Shown here piece after piece: positions 24,450 through 30,821 of a stretch of 30,821 nucleotides of DNA. Numbering within the stretch: position 1 is the stretch's first letter; each line of letters starts with the position of its first letter. The DNA is from a candidate division Hyd24-12 bacterium UBA5074. Its GTDB lineage: Bacteria; Fermentibacterota; Fermentibacteria; Fermentibacterales; Fermentibacteraceae. The stretch is taken from the NCBI GenBank assembly GCA_002414865.1, contig DIAQ01000104.1, positions 1-30,821 of the forward strand, written 5' to 3'. Both the position numbers and the translations under genes were made by a program. Under the pieces are notes generated by a model. It had not been told where the DNA came from, searched no databases, and was given only the letters and a program-made list of their open reading frames with translations.

Positions 24450-25642
24450 GCGCGAGGATCGAGATCAGGACGGACATCTGCACCGGCTGCGGCATCTGCA
24501 TCAGCGCCTGCCCGTTCGGGGCCATCAGCCTCGTCGAGGGTCTCGCTCAGGTCTCGGACGCATGCACGCTGTGCGGCGCGTGCGTGGAGGCCTGCCCGTT
24601 CAGGGCCATCGTCCTCCGCGGAGGCGGCGAAGGCGCGGGCGACCTCTCGAGCTGGTCGGGGGTCATGATCTTCGCCGAGCAGCGCGACGGGAAGGTCGAC
24701 AGGAGCGCCTTCGAGCTGCTGGGCGCCGCAAGGATGCTCGCAGAGGCTGAAGGCGGACCCGTGTCCGCAGCTCTCTTCACAAGCTCCGGCGCGGAGGGTT
24801 GCTCCGCGTTGTTCGAGCACGGCGCCGACACGGTCTATCTCGTCGAGAGCCCGGCTCTCCGCCACTACTCGACGGAGCCGTCCTGCAGGCTCCTCTGCAG
24901 GACGATAGCGCTCGCGAAGCCGTCCATGGTCCTGGCCGCGGCCACGACCACGGGCCGCGACCTGATGCCCCGCGTGGCCAGGCTGATAAACACCGGTCTC
25001 ACCGCGGACTGCACGGGCCTCGAGTTCGACCAGGAGAGGAACGCCCTCCTCCAGACCAGGCCCGCCTTCGGCGGGAACATCATGGCGACGATCATCTGCG
25101 AGCGGACGAGGCCCCAGATGGCCACTGTCAGGCCGGGGGTGATGAAGGCGCAGGCCCCGGAGCCCGGGCGCACAGGGACCGTGGAGAGGATCGAGCCGCT
25201 CCCGGGCGAGCTCGACAGCAGGGTCGTGCTCAGGGAGTTCGTCGCCTCGACTGAAGGCTCGGTGGACATCTCGGAGGCCGAGCTGATCGTGTCCGGCGGC
25301 CGGGGGATGAAGAGCCCCGAGAACTTCGCCCTGCTGGAAGAGCTGGCGTCGCTCCTGGGCGGCAGCGTGGGCGCGAGCAGGGCGGCCGTCGACTCCGGCT
25401 GGATGCCCTACCCCCACCAGGTGGGTCAGACCGGCAAGACAGTGCAGCCCAAGGTCTATATCGCCTGCGGCATCTCCGGAGCAGTCCAGCACCGGGTCGG
25501 GATGCAGTCGTCCGACACCATCTATGCGATCAACCGCGACGAGACGGCCCCCATCTTCTCGTTCTGCTCCCAGGGCTTCGCAGCGGACCTGTTCGAGGTC
25601 ATCCCCGCGCTCATCCGGGAGATACGCAGGCGCAAGGGCTGA
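24446..25642 (+). CDS. etfA: Electron transfer flavoprotein, alpha subunit with N-terminal ferredoxin domain
   Basis: The first ~60 residues form a two-cluster [4Fe-4S] ferredoxin: CTGCGICISACPFGAI and CTLCGACVEACPFRAI. The EtfA part follows, with RPAFGGNIMATIICE, ATVRPGVMK and the C-terminal FAD-binding GGRGMKSPENFALLEEL, SRAAVDSGW, QVGQTGKTV and ACGISGAVQH. This layout (398 residues) is that of CarE of Acetobacterium and of LctC-like subunits, which take part in flavin-based electron bifurcation with ferredoxin. The usual ADYG near the end reads CSQG, a small departure. ATG 24446 overlaps the etfB stop. The next gene starts on the last base of its stop codon. Confidence 0.95.
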   Translation: MSARIEIRTDICTGCGICISACPFGAISLVEGLAQVSDACTLCGACVEACPFRAIVLRGGGEGAGDLSSWSGVMIFAEQRDGKVDRSAFELLGAARMLAEAEGGPVSAALFTSSGAEGCSALFEHGADTVYLVESPALRHYSTEPSCRLLCRTIALAKPSMVLAAATTTGRDLMPRVARLINTGLTADCTGLEFDQERNALLQTRPAFGGNIMATIICERTRPQMATVRPGVMKAQAPEPGRTGTVERIEPLPGELDSRVVLREFVASTEGSVDISEAELIVSGGRGMKSPENFALLEELASLLGGSVGASRAAVDSGWMPYPHQVGQTGKTVQPKVYIACGISGAVQHRVGMQSSDTIYAINRDETAPIFSFCSQGFAADLFEVIPALIREIRRRKG

Positions 25643-26655
25643 TGCCCGGGTCCGAGCCCCTTCCGGGAACTCCACGCATCCCGGACTCCGGCCTCTCCGT
25701 CGAGCTGGTCGGGGTCCTGCATGTCCACACGACATTCTCGGACGGTTCCGGCAGCCCGGCCGAGGTCGTCGAAGCCGCAGCCGAATGCGGTCTCGACTTC
25801 ATCGGGATCAACGACCACATGAGCCTGGGGGCCAGGGAGTCCGGCTGCTCTGGCCGGATATCGGGAGTCCTGGCGCTCTCCGGGGCGGAGATGCATGACA
25901 AGTGGTGGGGCGGTCACCACCTGCTGGTCTACGGAGTCGACAGGCTGCCCGCAGGGCGGAGCATCCGAGGGATGATCGAGGATGTGGCCGGGCTGGGGGG
26001 CATCGCGATAGCCGCCCATCCCTGCGAGCATCCGGGTTACCTGCCGATGACTCGCTCGATCCGCTGGCGCTCGGTACCGCCGGGGCTGGGCGGGGTCGAG
26101 GTCTGGAACTACATGTCCCAGTGGAAGGCGGGGGTGACGCCACTCGACCTGGCGCGGAGGCTCCGGGAGCCGGACCGCTTCGTGAAATCCCCTGCGCGGG
26201 ACACCGTGGCCTTCTGGGAGAAGGCCGGTGGCTGCGCGGTGGGCGGTCCCGACGCCCACGCCTTCCTCCTGAGGCTCTTCGGGAGGACGCGGGTGGCCTT
26301 CCCGTACCGCATGCTGTTCGGGAGGATAAGGACCCATGTCCTCCTTGACCGGGCAGCCGGGGGCGGGAATCTTCCGACGGAGGCCGACCTGGTGAGGGCT
26401 CTCGCCGCCGGAAGCTGCTTCGTGAGCAACGCGCTGCTCGGGGACGCCAGGGGATTCAGGATGCGGCGCGTGACCGGAGGCGTCGAGGTGGAGATGCCCG
26501 GTCCTGGAGACGGCCTTCTCAGGGCTGGCGGAGGGGAGTATCCCTTCCAGCTCGGCGAGGGTCGGTCTCTCCTGCCCGCCCCGGCCGGGGTGCCTGTGTC
26601 CCTGGACGTCCGTCGGAAGGGAAGGACCTGGATATGGTGCGGCCTCTGCTGCTGA
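25642..26655 (+). CDS. PHP-domain metal-dependent phosphoesterase-like protein
   Basis: This 337-residue protein has the PHP metal-site motifs in order: HVHTTFSDGSG (HxH, about residue 29), FIGINDHMSL, GAEMHDKWWGGHH, AAHPCEH and a late GGPDAHAF. These residues bind a two- or three-metal centre in polymerase/histidinol-phosphatase proteins. The best comparison is the CehA/McbA-like and YciV-like stand-alone phosphoesterases. The substrate is unknown. The C-terminal ~80 residues look like beta structure without a known family. It overlaps the etfA stop by 1 base (TGATG), so the two are translationally linked, although no functional tie is evident. Confidence 0.82.
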   Translation: MPGSEPLPGTPRIPDSGLSVELVGVLHVHTTFSDGSGSPAEVVEAAAECGLDFIGINDHMSLGARESGCSGRISGVLALSGAEMHDKWWGGHHLLVYGVDRLPAGRSIRGMIEDVAGLGGIAIAAHPCEHPGYLPMTRSIRWRSVPPGLGGVEVWNYMSQWKAGVTPLDLARRLREPDRFVKSPARDTVAFWEKAGGCAVGGPDAHAFLLRLFGRTRVAFPYRMLFGRIRTHVLLDRAAGGGNLPTEADLVRALAAGSCFVSNALLGDARGFRMRRVTGGVEVEMPGPGDGLLRAGGGEYPFQLGEGRSLLPAPAGVPVSLDVRRKGRTWIWCGLCC

Positions 26656-27119
26656 CCGTCCTGGCTGCAGCCGGCGCCTTCGCCACACCGGTGGACGCGG
26701 TCCGCGACTTCCTCTCCGCGCTGGAGCGGGCCGACGGCTACTCGATGGTGGACATCTTCTCCGCAAGCCTCAGGCTGCAGTGCCAGTCCGGCCTCGACCA
26801 GCTCTCGGCTCTCTGCGAGAGCGATCCCGACGCCGCGCGCATGGCACTCGCCCCGATCCTCCCGTCCGTGGCTCCGGGCGACATCCCGGGCATGGATCTG
26901 GGCGGGTTCATCTCCCTCCTGCTGCTCAGGGTCGATCCCTCCCCCTGGCAGCCTTCTTCGATCGAGAGGGAGCAGGCCGACATGACAGGCCGCAGCGCCG
27001 CGGTTACAATCACATGGATGTCAGGGAGATCAGAGACATTCAATCTCGTCTGGGAGGAAGGCAGCTGGCGGATTAACGGTTCCAGCATGCTTGAAGCTAT
27101 CTTTGTCCGTGTGAGATGA
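26634..27119 (+). CDS. Small exported protein of unknown function
   Basis: This 161-residue protein has a signal peptide (VRPLLLTVLAAAGAFA, cleavage likely before TPVD). The mature part starts AVRDFLSALERADGYSMVDIFSAS, has a hydrophobic middle, and ends AVTITWMSGRSETFNLV with a tryptophan-rich WEEGSWRI. This helix-first, strand-last pattern resembles NTF2-like/DUF4878 domains and matches the order of elements in the lipoprotein at 27203. It starts 22 bases inside the PHP gene. No catalytic residues can be proposed. Confidence 0.65.
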   Translation: MVRPLLLTVLAAAGAFATPVDAVRDFLSALERADGYSMVDIFSASLRLQCQSGLDQLSALCESDPDAARMALAPILPSVAPGDIPGMDLGGFISLLLLRVDPSPWQPSSIEREQADMTGRSAAVTITWMSGRSETFNLVWEEGSWRINGSSMLEAIFVRVR

Positions 27120-27140
27120 GCCGCCTTGTGCGGACGCCGC

Positions 27141-27190
27141 TGTGCGGACAGCCCAGGGGCTGTCGCACACCATCAGTCCCTTCGAGGGAC
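27141..27190 (+). promoter_or_regulatory. Two adjacent hairpins ahead of the 27203 lipoprotein gene
   Basis: TGTGCGGACAGCC (27141-27153) pairs with GGCTGTCGCACA (27158-27169) with one bulged base. GTCCCT/AGGGAC (27176-27190) forms a second stem with a TCG loop, ending just before the AGGAGG ribosome site. They may end transcription of the upstream run, or form a structured leader. No T-run follows either stem. Confidence 0.45.
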
Positions 27191-27202
27191 AGGAGGTTGA
27201 TA

Positions 27203-27682
27203 GTGAAGAAGCTTTTCGTTGCAGCGTCCCTTGTCTGCCTGGTCGCCGCCTGCGGTGGGCTGAAGCCCGAAGACACGGTCAAGGGTTTCTTCGATGCCAT
27301 GAAGGCCGGAGACGGCGCAAAGGCAGCGAGCTACCTCTCCCAGGGCACCATCGACGAGATGAGCTCGGGCCTCGAGGAGCTCAAGGCTGACACGACCGGC
27401 TTCGCGCTCGGCATGATGTCCTCGATGCTGGGTGTCGAGATGACCGCTGATCAGCTCGCGGACATGGACGGCCTCGGATTCGCCGCCATGCTGCTCGGCT
27501 CCGACATGATGAAGGAGCAGCTCGGGACCGTCGACTTCACGATCGGATCCGCCACGATCAATGGAGACAGGGCCGTCGTCACCGTTTCGATGGTCGCCAA
27601 CGGCGAGACCACCGAGGACGAGGTCGAGCTGGTCAAGGAGAACGGCGCCTGGAAGCTCGACATGCCCGAGTTCGGGATGTAG
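27203..27682 (+). CDS. DUF4878-like lipoprotein
   Basis: The start is GTG 27203, placed 7 bases after AGGAGG. It opens a lipoprotein signal KKLFVAASLVCLVAAC with lipobox VAAC (Cys17). The 159-residue product then reads EDTVKGFFDAMKAGDGAKAASYL, a helical opening typical of DUF4878/NTF2-like lipoproteins. A methionine-rich middle (GMMSSMLGVEMTADQLADM) follows. The ending DRAVVTVSMVANGETTEDEV and NGAWKLDMPEF is the usual beta-sheet end. It is probably anchored in the envelope. A strong hairpin at 27721 follows the gene. Confidence 0.8.
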   Translation: MKKLFVAASLVCLVAACGGLKPEDTVKGFFDAMKAGDGAKAASYLSQGTIDEMSSGLEELKADTTGFALGMMSSMLGVEMTADQLADMDGLGFAAMLLGSDMMKEQLGTVDFTIGSATINGDRAVVTVSMVANGETTEDEVELVKENGAWKLDMPEFGM

Positions 27683-27720
27683 GAGAGCAGGAACCGGTTT
27701 CCAGCACCGAAGTCGCATCG

Positions 27721-27742
27721 GGGCCCCGGTTTTCCGGGGCCC
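27721..27742. terminator. GC hairpin terminator between convergent genes
   Basis: A perfect 9-base-pair stem GGGCCCCGG/CCGGGGCCC encloses a TTTT loop. It lies between the lipoprotein stop (27682) and the stop of the minus-strand regulator (27750). TTCCTCGT follows on the plus strand, so the T-run is weak. Confidence 0.65.
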
Positions 27743-27749
27743 TTCCTCG

Positions 27750-30700
27750 TCATCCGGATTCCAGCCTGGCGTCCGCGTCGATCTCGACAGCCTCAAGTAG
27801 GGATGACACCGCCGGCATGGAGGCGATGGCCCTCCGCACCGCGGAGGACGGCATGGCCTCCAGGCGCCTGCCCAGCTCCCTCCTGCCCTCCTCCAGCGCT
27901 GAATCGGCCCCCTGTGGATCGCCCATGCGGGAGAGAGCCTCGGACAGGGCCGAATACCTGGCCGCGAGCTCGCGTTCCGGAGTTCCCCCGGGTTCCTGCA
28001 GGGAGGCTCTGAGGAAGGCCGACGCCTTCTGCGGCCTGTCTCCCTCGAGTTCCACGAGTCCGTGCGCATAGGCCAGGAATGTCCGCTCCCGCGCACCCAG
28101 GGAGGCCTGGTCGATCCCGTCCAGGATAGACTCCGCTTCGTCGGTCCGGCCGAGCCTGACCAGGGCCTCGGCCCTCCTCATGGAGGCCTCGGCCTCCAGC
28201 CCGCGGCTCCCGAGCCCCGAGAAGACGCAGGAGGCCTTTGCGAACTCCCCCTCTGCCGCGGCGAAGTCACCCTCCTGGACGGCTATCATGCCGAGGCCCA
28301 TGCGGCCGTAGCCCACTCCGAGCTCGTTGAGGATGCGCGCGCTGATCTCCAGGTACCTGTCGAGGTACTGCCTCGCCTGGGCCGTGTTGTTCATCCGTCC
28401 GTAGGCGTCGGCGATATTGAAGCAGACGATGGCCATGCCCAGCGCGTTGTCGAACCGCTCGTCGATCTCCAGGACGTCGAGCAGCATGGCGAGAGCCTTC
28501 TCGTAGTCCCCCATGTGGACGAAGACGTCGGACATGTTGTTCAGGACGGTCGCCTCTCCCATTCGGTCGCCATGGCGGCGATAGAGCGCTATGGCCTCCT
28601 CGTAGAAGTCGAGGCATCCGTAGCCGGGGCGGACGACCGTCGTCAGGTCGCCCTTCCTCATGCACAGCTTCGCCCTGACCAGGTCATGGCGCGGATCGTC
28701 GCCCGGCGCCCCCTCGAGTTTCGACTCGGCGTCCGCCAGCACTGCGAGCCCGGTCTCGTAATCGCCCCGTATGTAGTCGAGGAAGGACAGCGAGACCATG
28801 ACGTCCACCCTGAGGAAGACGTCGTCCGTCAGCTCCAGCACCCTCTCGAGAGACGCCCTCGCATCCGCGTAGCGGCTCGTCCTTCGGGAGTTCTCGGCCA
28901 TGAGGACCAGGATCTCCGCCATGCCCTCCCCCGAGGATGCCTCCAGGGCCGCGCGAAGGGTGCCATCGGCCTTCTCGATCTCGCCCGTTATCGAGTACAG
29001 CTCGCCTAGATGCTTGAGTGCCTGCAACTGCCTTTCAGGGGGAAGCCCGTCCTCGCCGGCCAGCGAGAGGAGCGTCTCGTACCACCTCACGGCCTCCCGG
29101 TTGGCCCTTCCCCGGAAGGCCTGCCCCGCGGCGGCCTCGGCGAACTCGAGGGCTCTGGCGCCATCCTTCCCGGCCACGAAGTGGAAGGCGGCAGCGGTCG
29201 CGTTCTCCATCGCGCCCGCCCGGCAGAGGCCTTCGAAGTAGGCGCCCATCCTCCTGTGGAGTGCCTTCCGGAGAATGTCCGGCACTCCGGCGGACAGATA
29301 GGACCTGTAGGCGTCGTGGGCGAAGGAGTAGGTGGTCTGTCCTGAGCCTCCGTGCGCCTCCGCCAGCACTCCCGCCCTGAGGGCCCTGTCGATGAAGACG
29401 GCCGTCTCGTATTCGCCCCTGCCCGATGCATGGCCGAGCAGGTCCGCTCCGAAGTCGCCCGAGGTCAGCGAGGCGATCCGGAGCGTCTCCAGATCCGTCT
29501 GCTCGAACCGGGAGAGCTTGGTCTCCAGCACGGCTGCAAGGCTGTCCGGCACGAGGACCTCGGGAGGCAGCCTGTAGCTCCGCCCCCCGCCCTCCTGCGC
29601 AAGGATGCAGCCCGACTGCTCCAGCGACAGCAGGAACTCCTTGAGGAAAAGCGGATTGCCACCGCTCTGCCGATAGAGGAGATCCTGCATCTCGGAGGGC
29701 ACGTTCGGGTCGTGGAGGGCGAAGAGCACGAAGTTCCGCGTGTCGGCCTCTCCCAGGTTCTTGAGGGGGAGGTGCAGGAGCGGCAGGGAGTTGCGAAGGG
29801 ATAGCAGGCCCTGGAGCACCTCCGCAGAGTCGCCGGCGGCGCTCCTGAGCGTGAGGACGAAGAACAGGGGACAGTCCGAGGTATTCCTCACGACGAAGCA
29901 CAGCAGCTCGAGATCGGCCTTCGTTATCCACTGGAGGTCCTCGAGTATCACTGCCATGTGGCCGCGCGCCGAGAGCGCGGCGAGGATGCGCGAGAGGTCC
30001 TCCAGGATCCTGAACCTCAGCCTCTCCTCGCGGAAGTACTGTATGTCGTCGCGGGTCATGGACGAGAGCTCGGGGAGGAGCTCGAGCGTCGCGGGATGCA
30101 GGGGCTGCACCCCGGCAGAGAGGGCTTCGGCCGCGCCGGCATCCAGGGCTGCCAGCTCCCTGCGGAGCGGCGTCACGAGGAGGCTGTAGGGAGCGGTCTC
30201 GAAGAACTCGGCGCACCTGCCGCGCAGGATCATGCTCCCCCGGAGGCGGCAATACCGCTCCATCTCCTCGGCGAGGCGCGACTTGCCCACGCCGGCCTCC
30301 CCCGAGACCACGGCGGCCCTTGAGCCGTTCTCGGCGCTCTCGTCCAGCAGCTGCCTGAGCTTCTTGAGCTCCTGGCGCCTGCCGATGAGATGCGAGAACA
30401 CGAGCTCCTGCCTGTTCCCGGCGGATTCTTCACGGGCCACGGCCAGCCGGCCGCGGCCGGCCTCCTTGGCGGAGTAGAGGGCCCTGTCGGCCCTTTCCAT
30501 GAGCTGCTCGACGACCACGTCCGCCGGCCGGCGCATGGCGATGCCGGCCGAGAGGCTGACGCGGAGGCCCGAGGGGAGAGCGAGGGAGGACATGCCTTCG
30601 ATCAGCTCCTGAACGGCTGCCGAGGTCTTCTCCTCGTCCCGCCCCCTGAAGAGGATCATGAACTCGTCGCCGCCGAAGCGGAGGCAGAAGTCGTCGTCTC

Positions 30701-30821
30701 CACAGGAGGACATCAGCAGGGTGGCAGTCTCCCGCAGCACGGCGTCGCCCGTCAGGTGCCCGTGGATGTCGTTCACCAGCTTGAAGTGATCCACGTCCAG
30801 GACGACCGCGGCCCATTCCTC
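27750..30821 (-). CDS. Multidomain regulator: GGDEF diguanylate cyclase, AAA/STAND-type ATPase and TPR repeats (N-terminus outside window)
   Basis: The frame is open to the window edge. The codons before GTG 30794 still encode family sequence (EEWAAVVLD then VDHFKLVND), so the true start lies outside. About 1,023 residues are visible. A GGDEF domain (about residues 1-125) has FKLVNDIHGHLTGD and RFGGDEFMILF intact, so cyclic-di-GMP synthesis is possible. The inhibitory RxxD site is replaced by GDDD. Next is an ATPase resembling those of MalT-like and adenylate-cyclase-linked proteins: Walker A VVSGEAGVGKSRLAEEM (about 173) and Walker B MAVILEDLQW (about 290). From about 600 onward come ten or so TPR-like helical repeats. 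No DNA-binding domain is visible. Confidence 0.85.
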   Translation of the reverse strand, partial: EEWAAVVLDVDHFKLVNDIHGHLTGDAVLRETATLLMSSCGDDDFCLRFGGDEFMILFRGRDEEKTSAAVQELIEGMSSLALPSGLRVSLSAGIAMRRPADVVVEQLMERADRALYSAKEAGRGRLAVAREESAGNRQELVFSHLIGRRQELKKLRQLLDESAENGSRAAVVSGEAGVGKSRLAEEMERYCRLRGSMILRGRCAEFFETAPYSLLVTPLRRELAALDAGAAEALSAGVQPLHPATLELLPELSSMTRDDIQYFREERLRFRILEDLSRILAALSARGHMAVILEDLQWITKADLELLCFVVRNTSDCPLFFVLTLRSAAGDSAEVLQGLLSLRNSLPLLHLPLKNLGEADTRNFVLFALHDPNVPSEMQDLLYRQSGGNPLFLKEFLLSLEQSGCILAQEGGGRSYRLPPEVLVPDSLAAVLETKLSRFEQTDLETLRIASLTSGDFGADLLGHASGRGEYETAVFIDRALRAGVLAEAHGGSGQTTYSFAHDAYRSYLSAGVPDILRKALHRRMGAYFEGLCRAGAMENATAAAFHFVAGKDGARALEFAEAAAGQAFRGRANREAVRWYETLLSLAGEDGLPPERQLQALKHLGELYSITGEIEKADGTLRAALEASSGEGMAEILVLMAENSRRTSRYADARASLERVLELTDDVFLRVDVMVSLSFLDYIRGDYETGLAVLADAESKLEGAPGDDPRHDLVRAKLCMRKGDLTTVVRPGYGCLDFYEEAIALYRRHGDRMGEATVLNNMSDVFVHMGDYEKALAMLLDVLEIDERFDNALGMAIVCFNIADAYGRMNNTAQARQYLDRYLEISARILNELGVGYGRMGLGMIAVQEGDFAAAEGEFAKASCVFSGLGSRGLEAEASMRRAEALVRLGRTDEAESILDGIDQASLGARERTFLAYAHGLVELEGDRPQKASAFLRASLQEPGGTPERELAARYSALSEALSRMGDPQGADSALEEGRRELGRRLEAMPSSAVRRAIASMPAVSSLLEAVEIDADARLESG

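Noticed and set aside
22386..25735. Very long minus-strand open frames (665 and 718 codons) opposite the acyl-CoA dehydrogenase and etf genes
   Set aside because: They are antisense shadows caused by high GC at third positions. The plus-strand proteins carry clear family motifs, and the minus-strand translations are rich in Arg, Gly and His with no recognisable domain.
1..30821. CRISPR array, prophage, defence island or secondary-metabolite cluster
   Set aside because: No spaced direct repeats, integrase, capsid, restriction, toxin-antitoxin or modular synthase genes were seen. The FAS genes are the standard housekeeping set.

Overview
This is a GC-rich, gene-dense bacterial chromosome segment. 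Nearly every base is coding: the gaps are all about 100 bases or less, and no stretch over 300 bases lacks a gene. The genes are mostly housekeeping. Lipoboxed lipoproteins, murA, a non-mevalonate isoprenoid gene (ispE), type II fatty acid synthesis, inositol-phospholipid genes, an electron-transferring flavoprotein with a ferredoxin domain, and heavy use of AGG arginine codons suggest an anaerobic or facultative bacterium from a poorly cultured lineage. An FCB-group or neighbouring candidate phylum is my guess. I cannot fix the taxon from sequence alone.

Layout. (1) 1-284 is the 3' end of a relatively AT-rich gene with a DnaA-like C-terminal domain, probably a REP/IS200-type transposase. (2) 295-3325, minus strand: DEDDh exonuclease, murA and a beta-propeller lipoprotein, read in that order. 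(3) 3422-5101, plus strand: a methionine-rich lipoprotein, followed by a strong hairpin. (4) 5199-8279, minus strand: UbiA-family prenyltransferase, ispE, tRNA-Gln(TTG), rplY and pth. The ispE reading frame runs into the tRNA. (5) 8379-11336, plus strand: a Na/Pi-type transporter with an N-terminal Ig-like domain, a DUF3006 protein and rsmI. (6) 11408-27682, plus strand, one long near-continuous run: CDP-alcohol phosphatidyltransferase, myo-inositol-1-phosphate synthase, tmk, S41 protease, phosphohexomutase, DUF177, rpmF, plsX, fabH, fabG, acpP, fabF, rnc, acyl-CoA dehydrogenase, etfB, ferredoxin-etfA, a PHP-domain protein and two related small exported proteins. (7) 27750-30821, minus strand: a large regulator with GGDEF, AAA-type ATPase and TPR parts, cut by the window edge.

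How they fit together. Region 6 groups membrane lipid synthesis: inositol headgroup, acyl-phosphate supply by PlsX and FAS II elongation. It then runs into an acyl-CoA dehydrogenase/Etf module that looks electron-bifurcating. Region 4 combines isoprenoid precursor synthesis with a polyprenyl-phosphate-modifying enzyme and translation genes.

I found no defence island, CRISPR array, prophage or biosynthetic cluster. The most notable points are the Ig-like/Na-Pi fusion, the ferredoxin-EtfA with acyl-CoA dehydrogenase beside the FAS genes, MurA with Asp at the usual catalytic Cys position, the ispE/tRNA-Gln overlap, and the GGDEF-ATPase-TPR protein.
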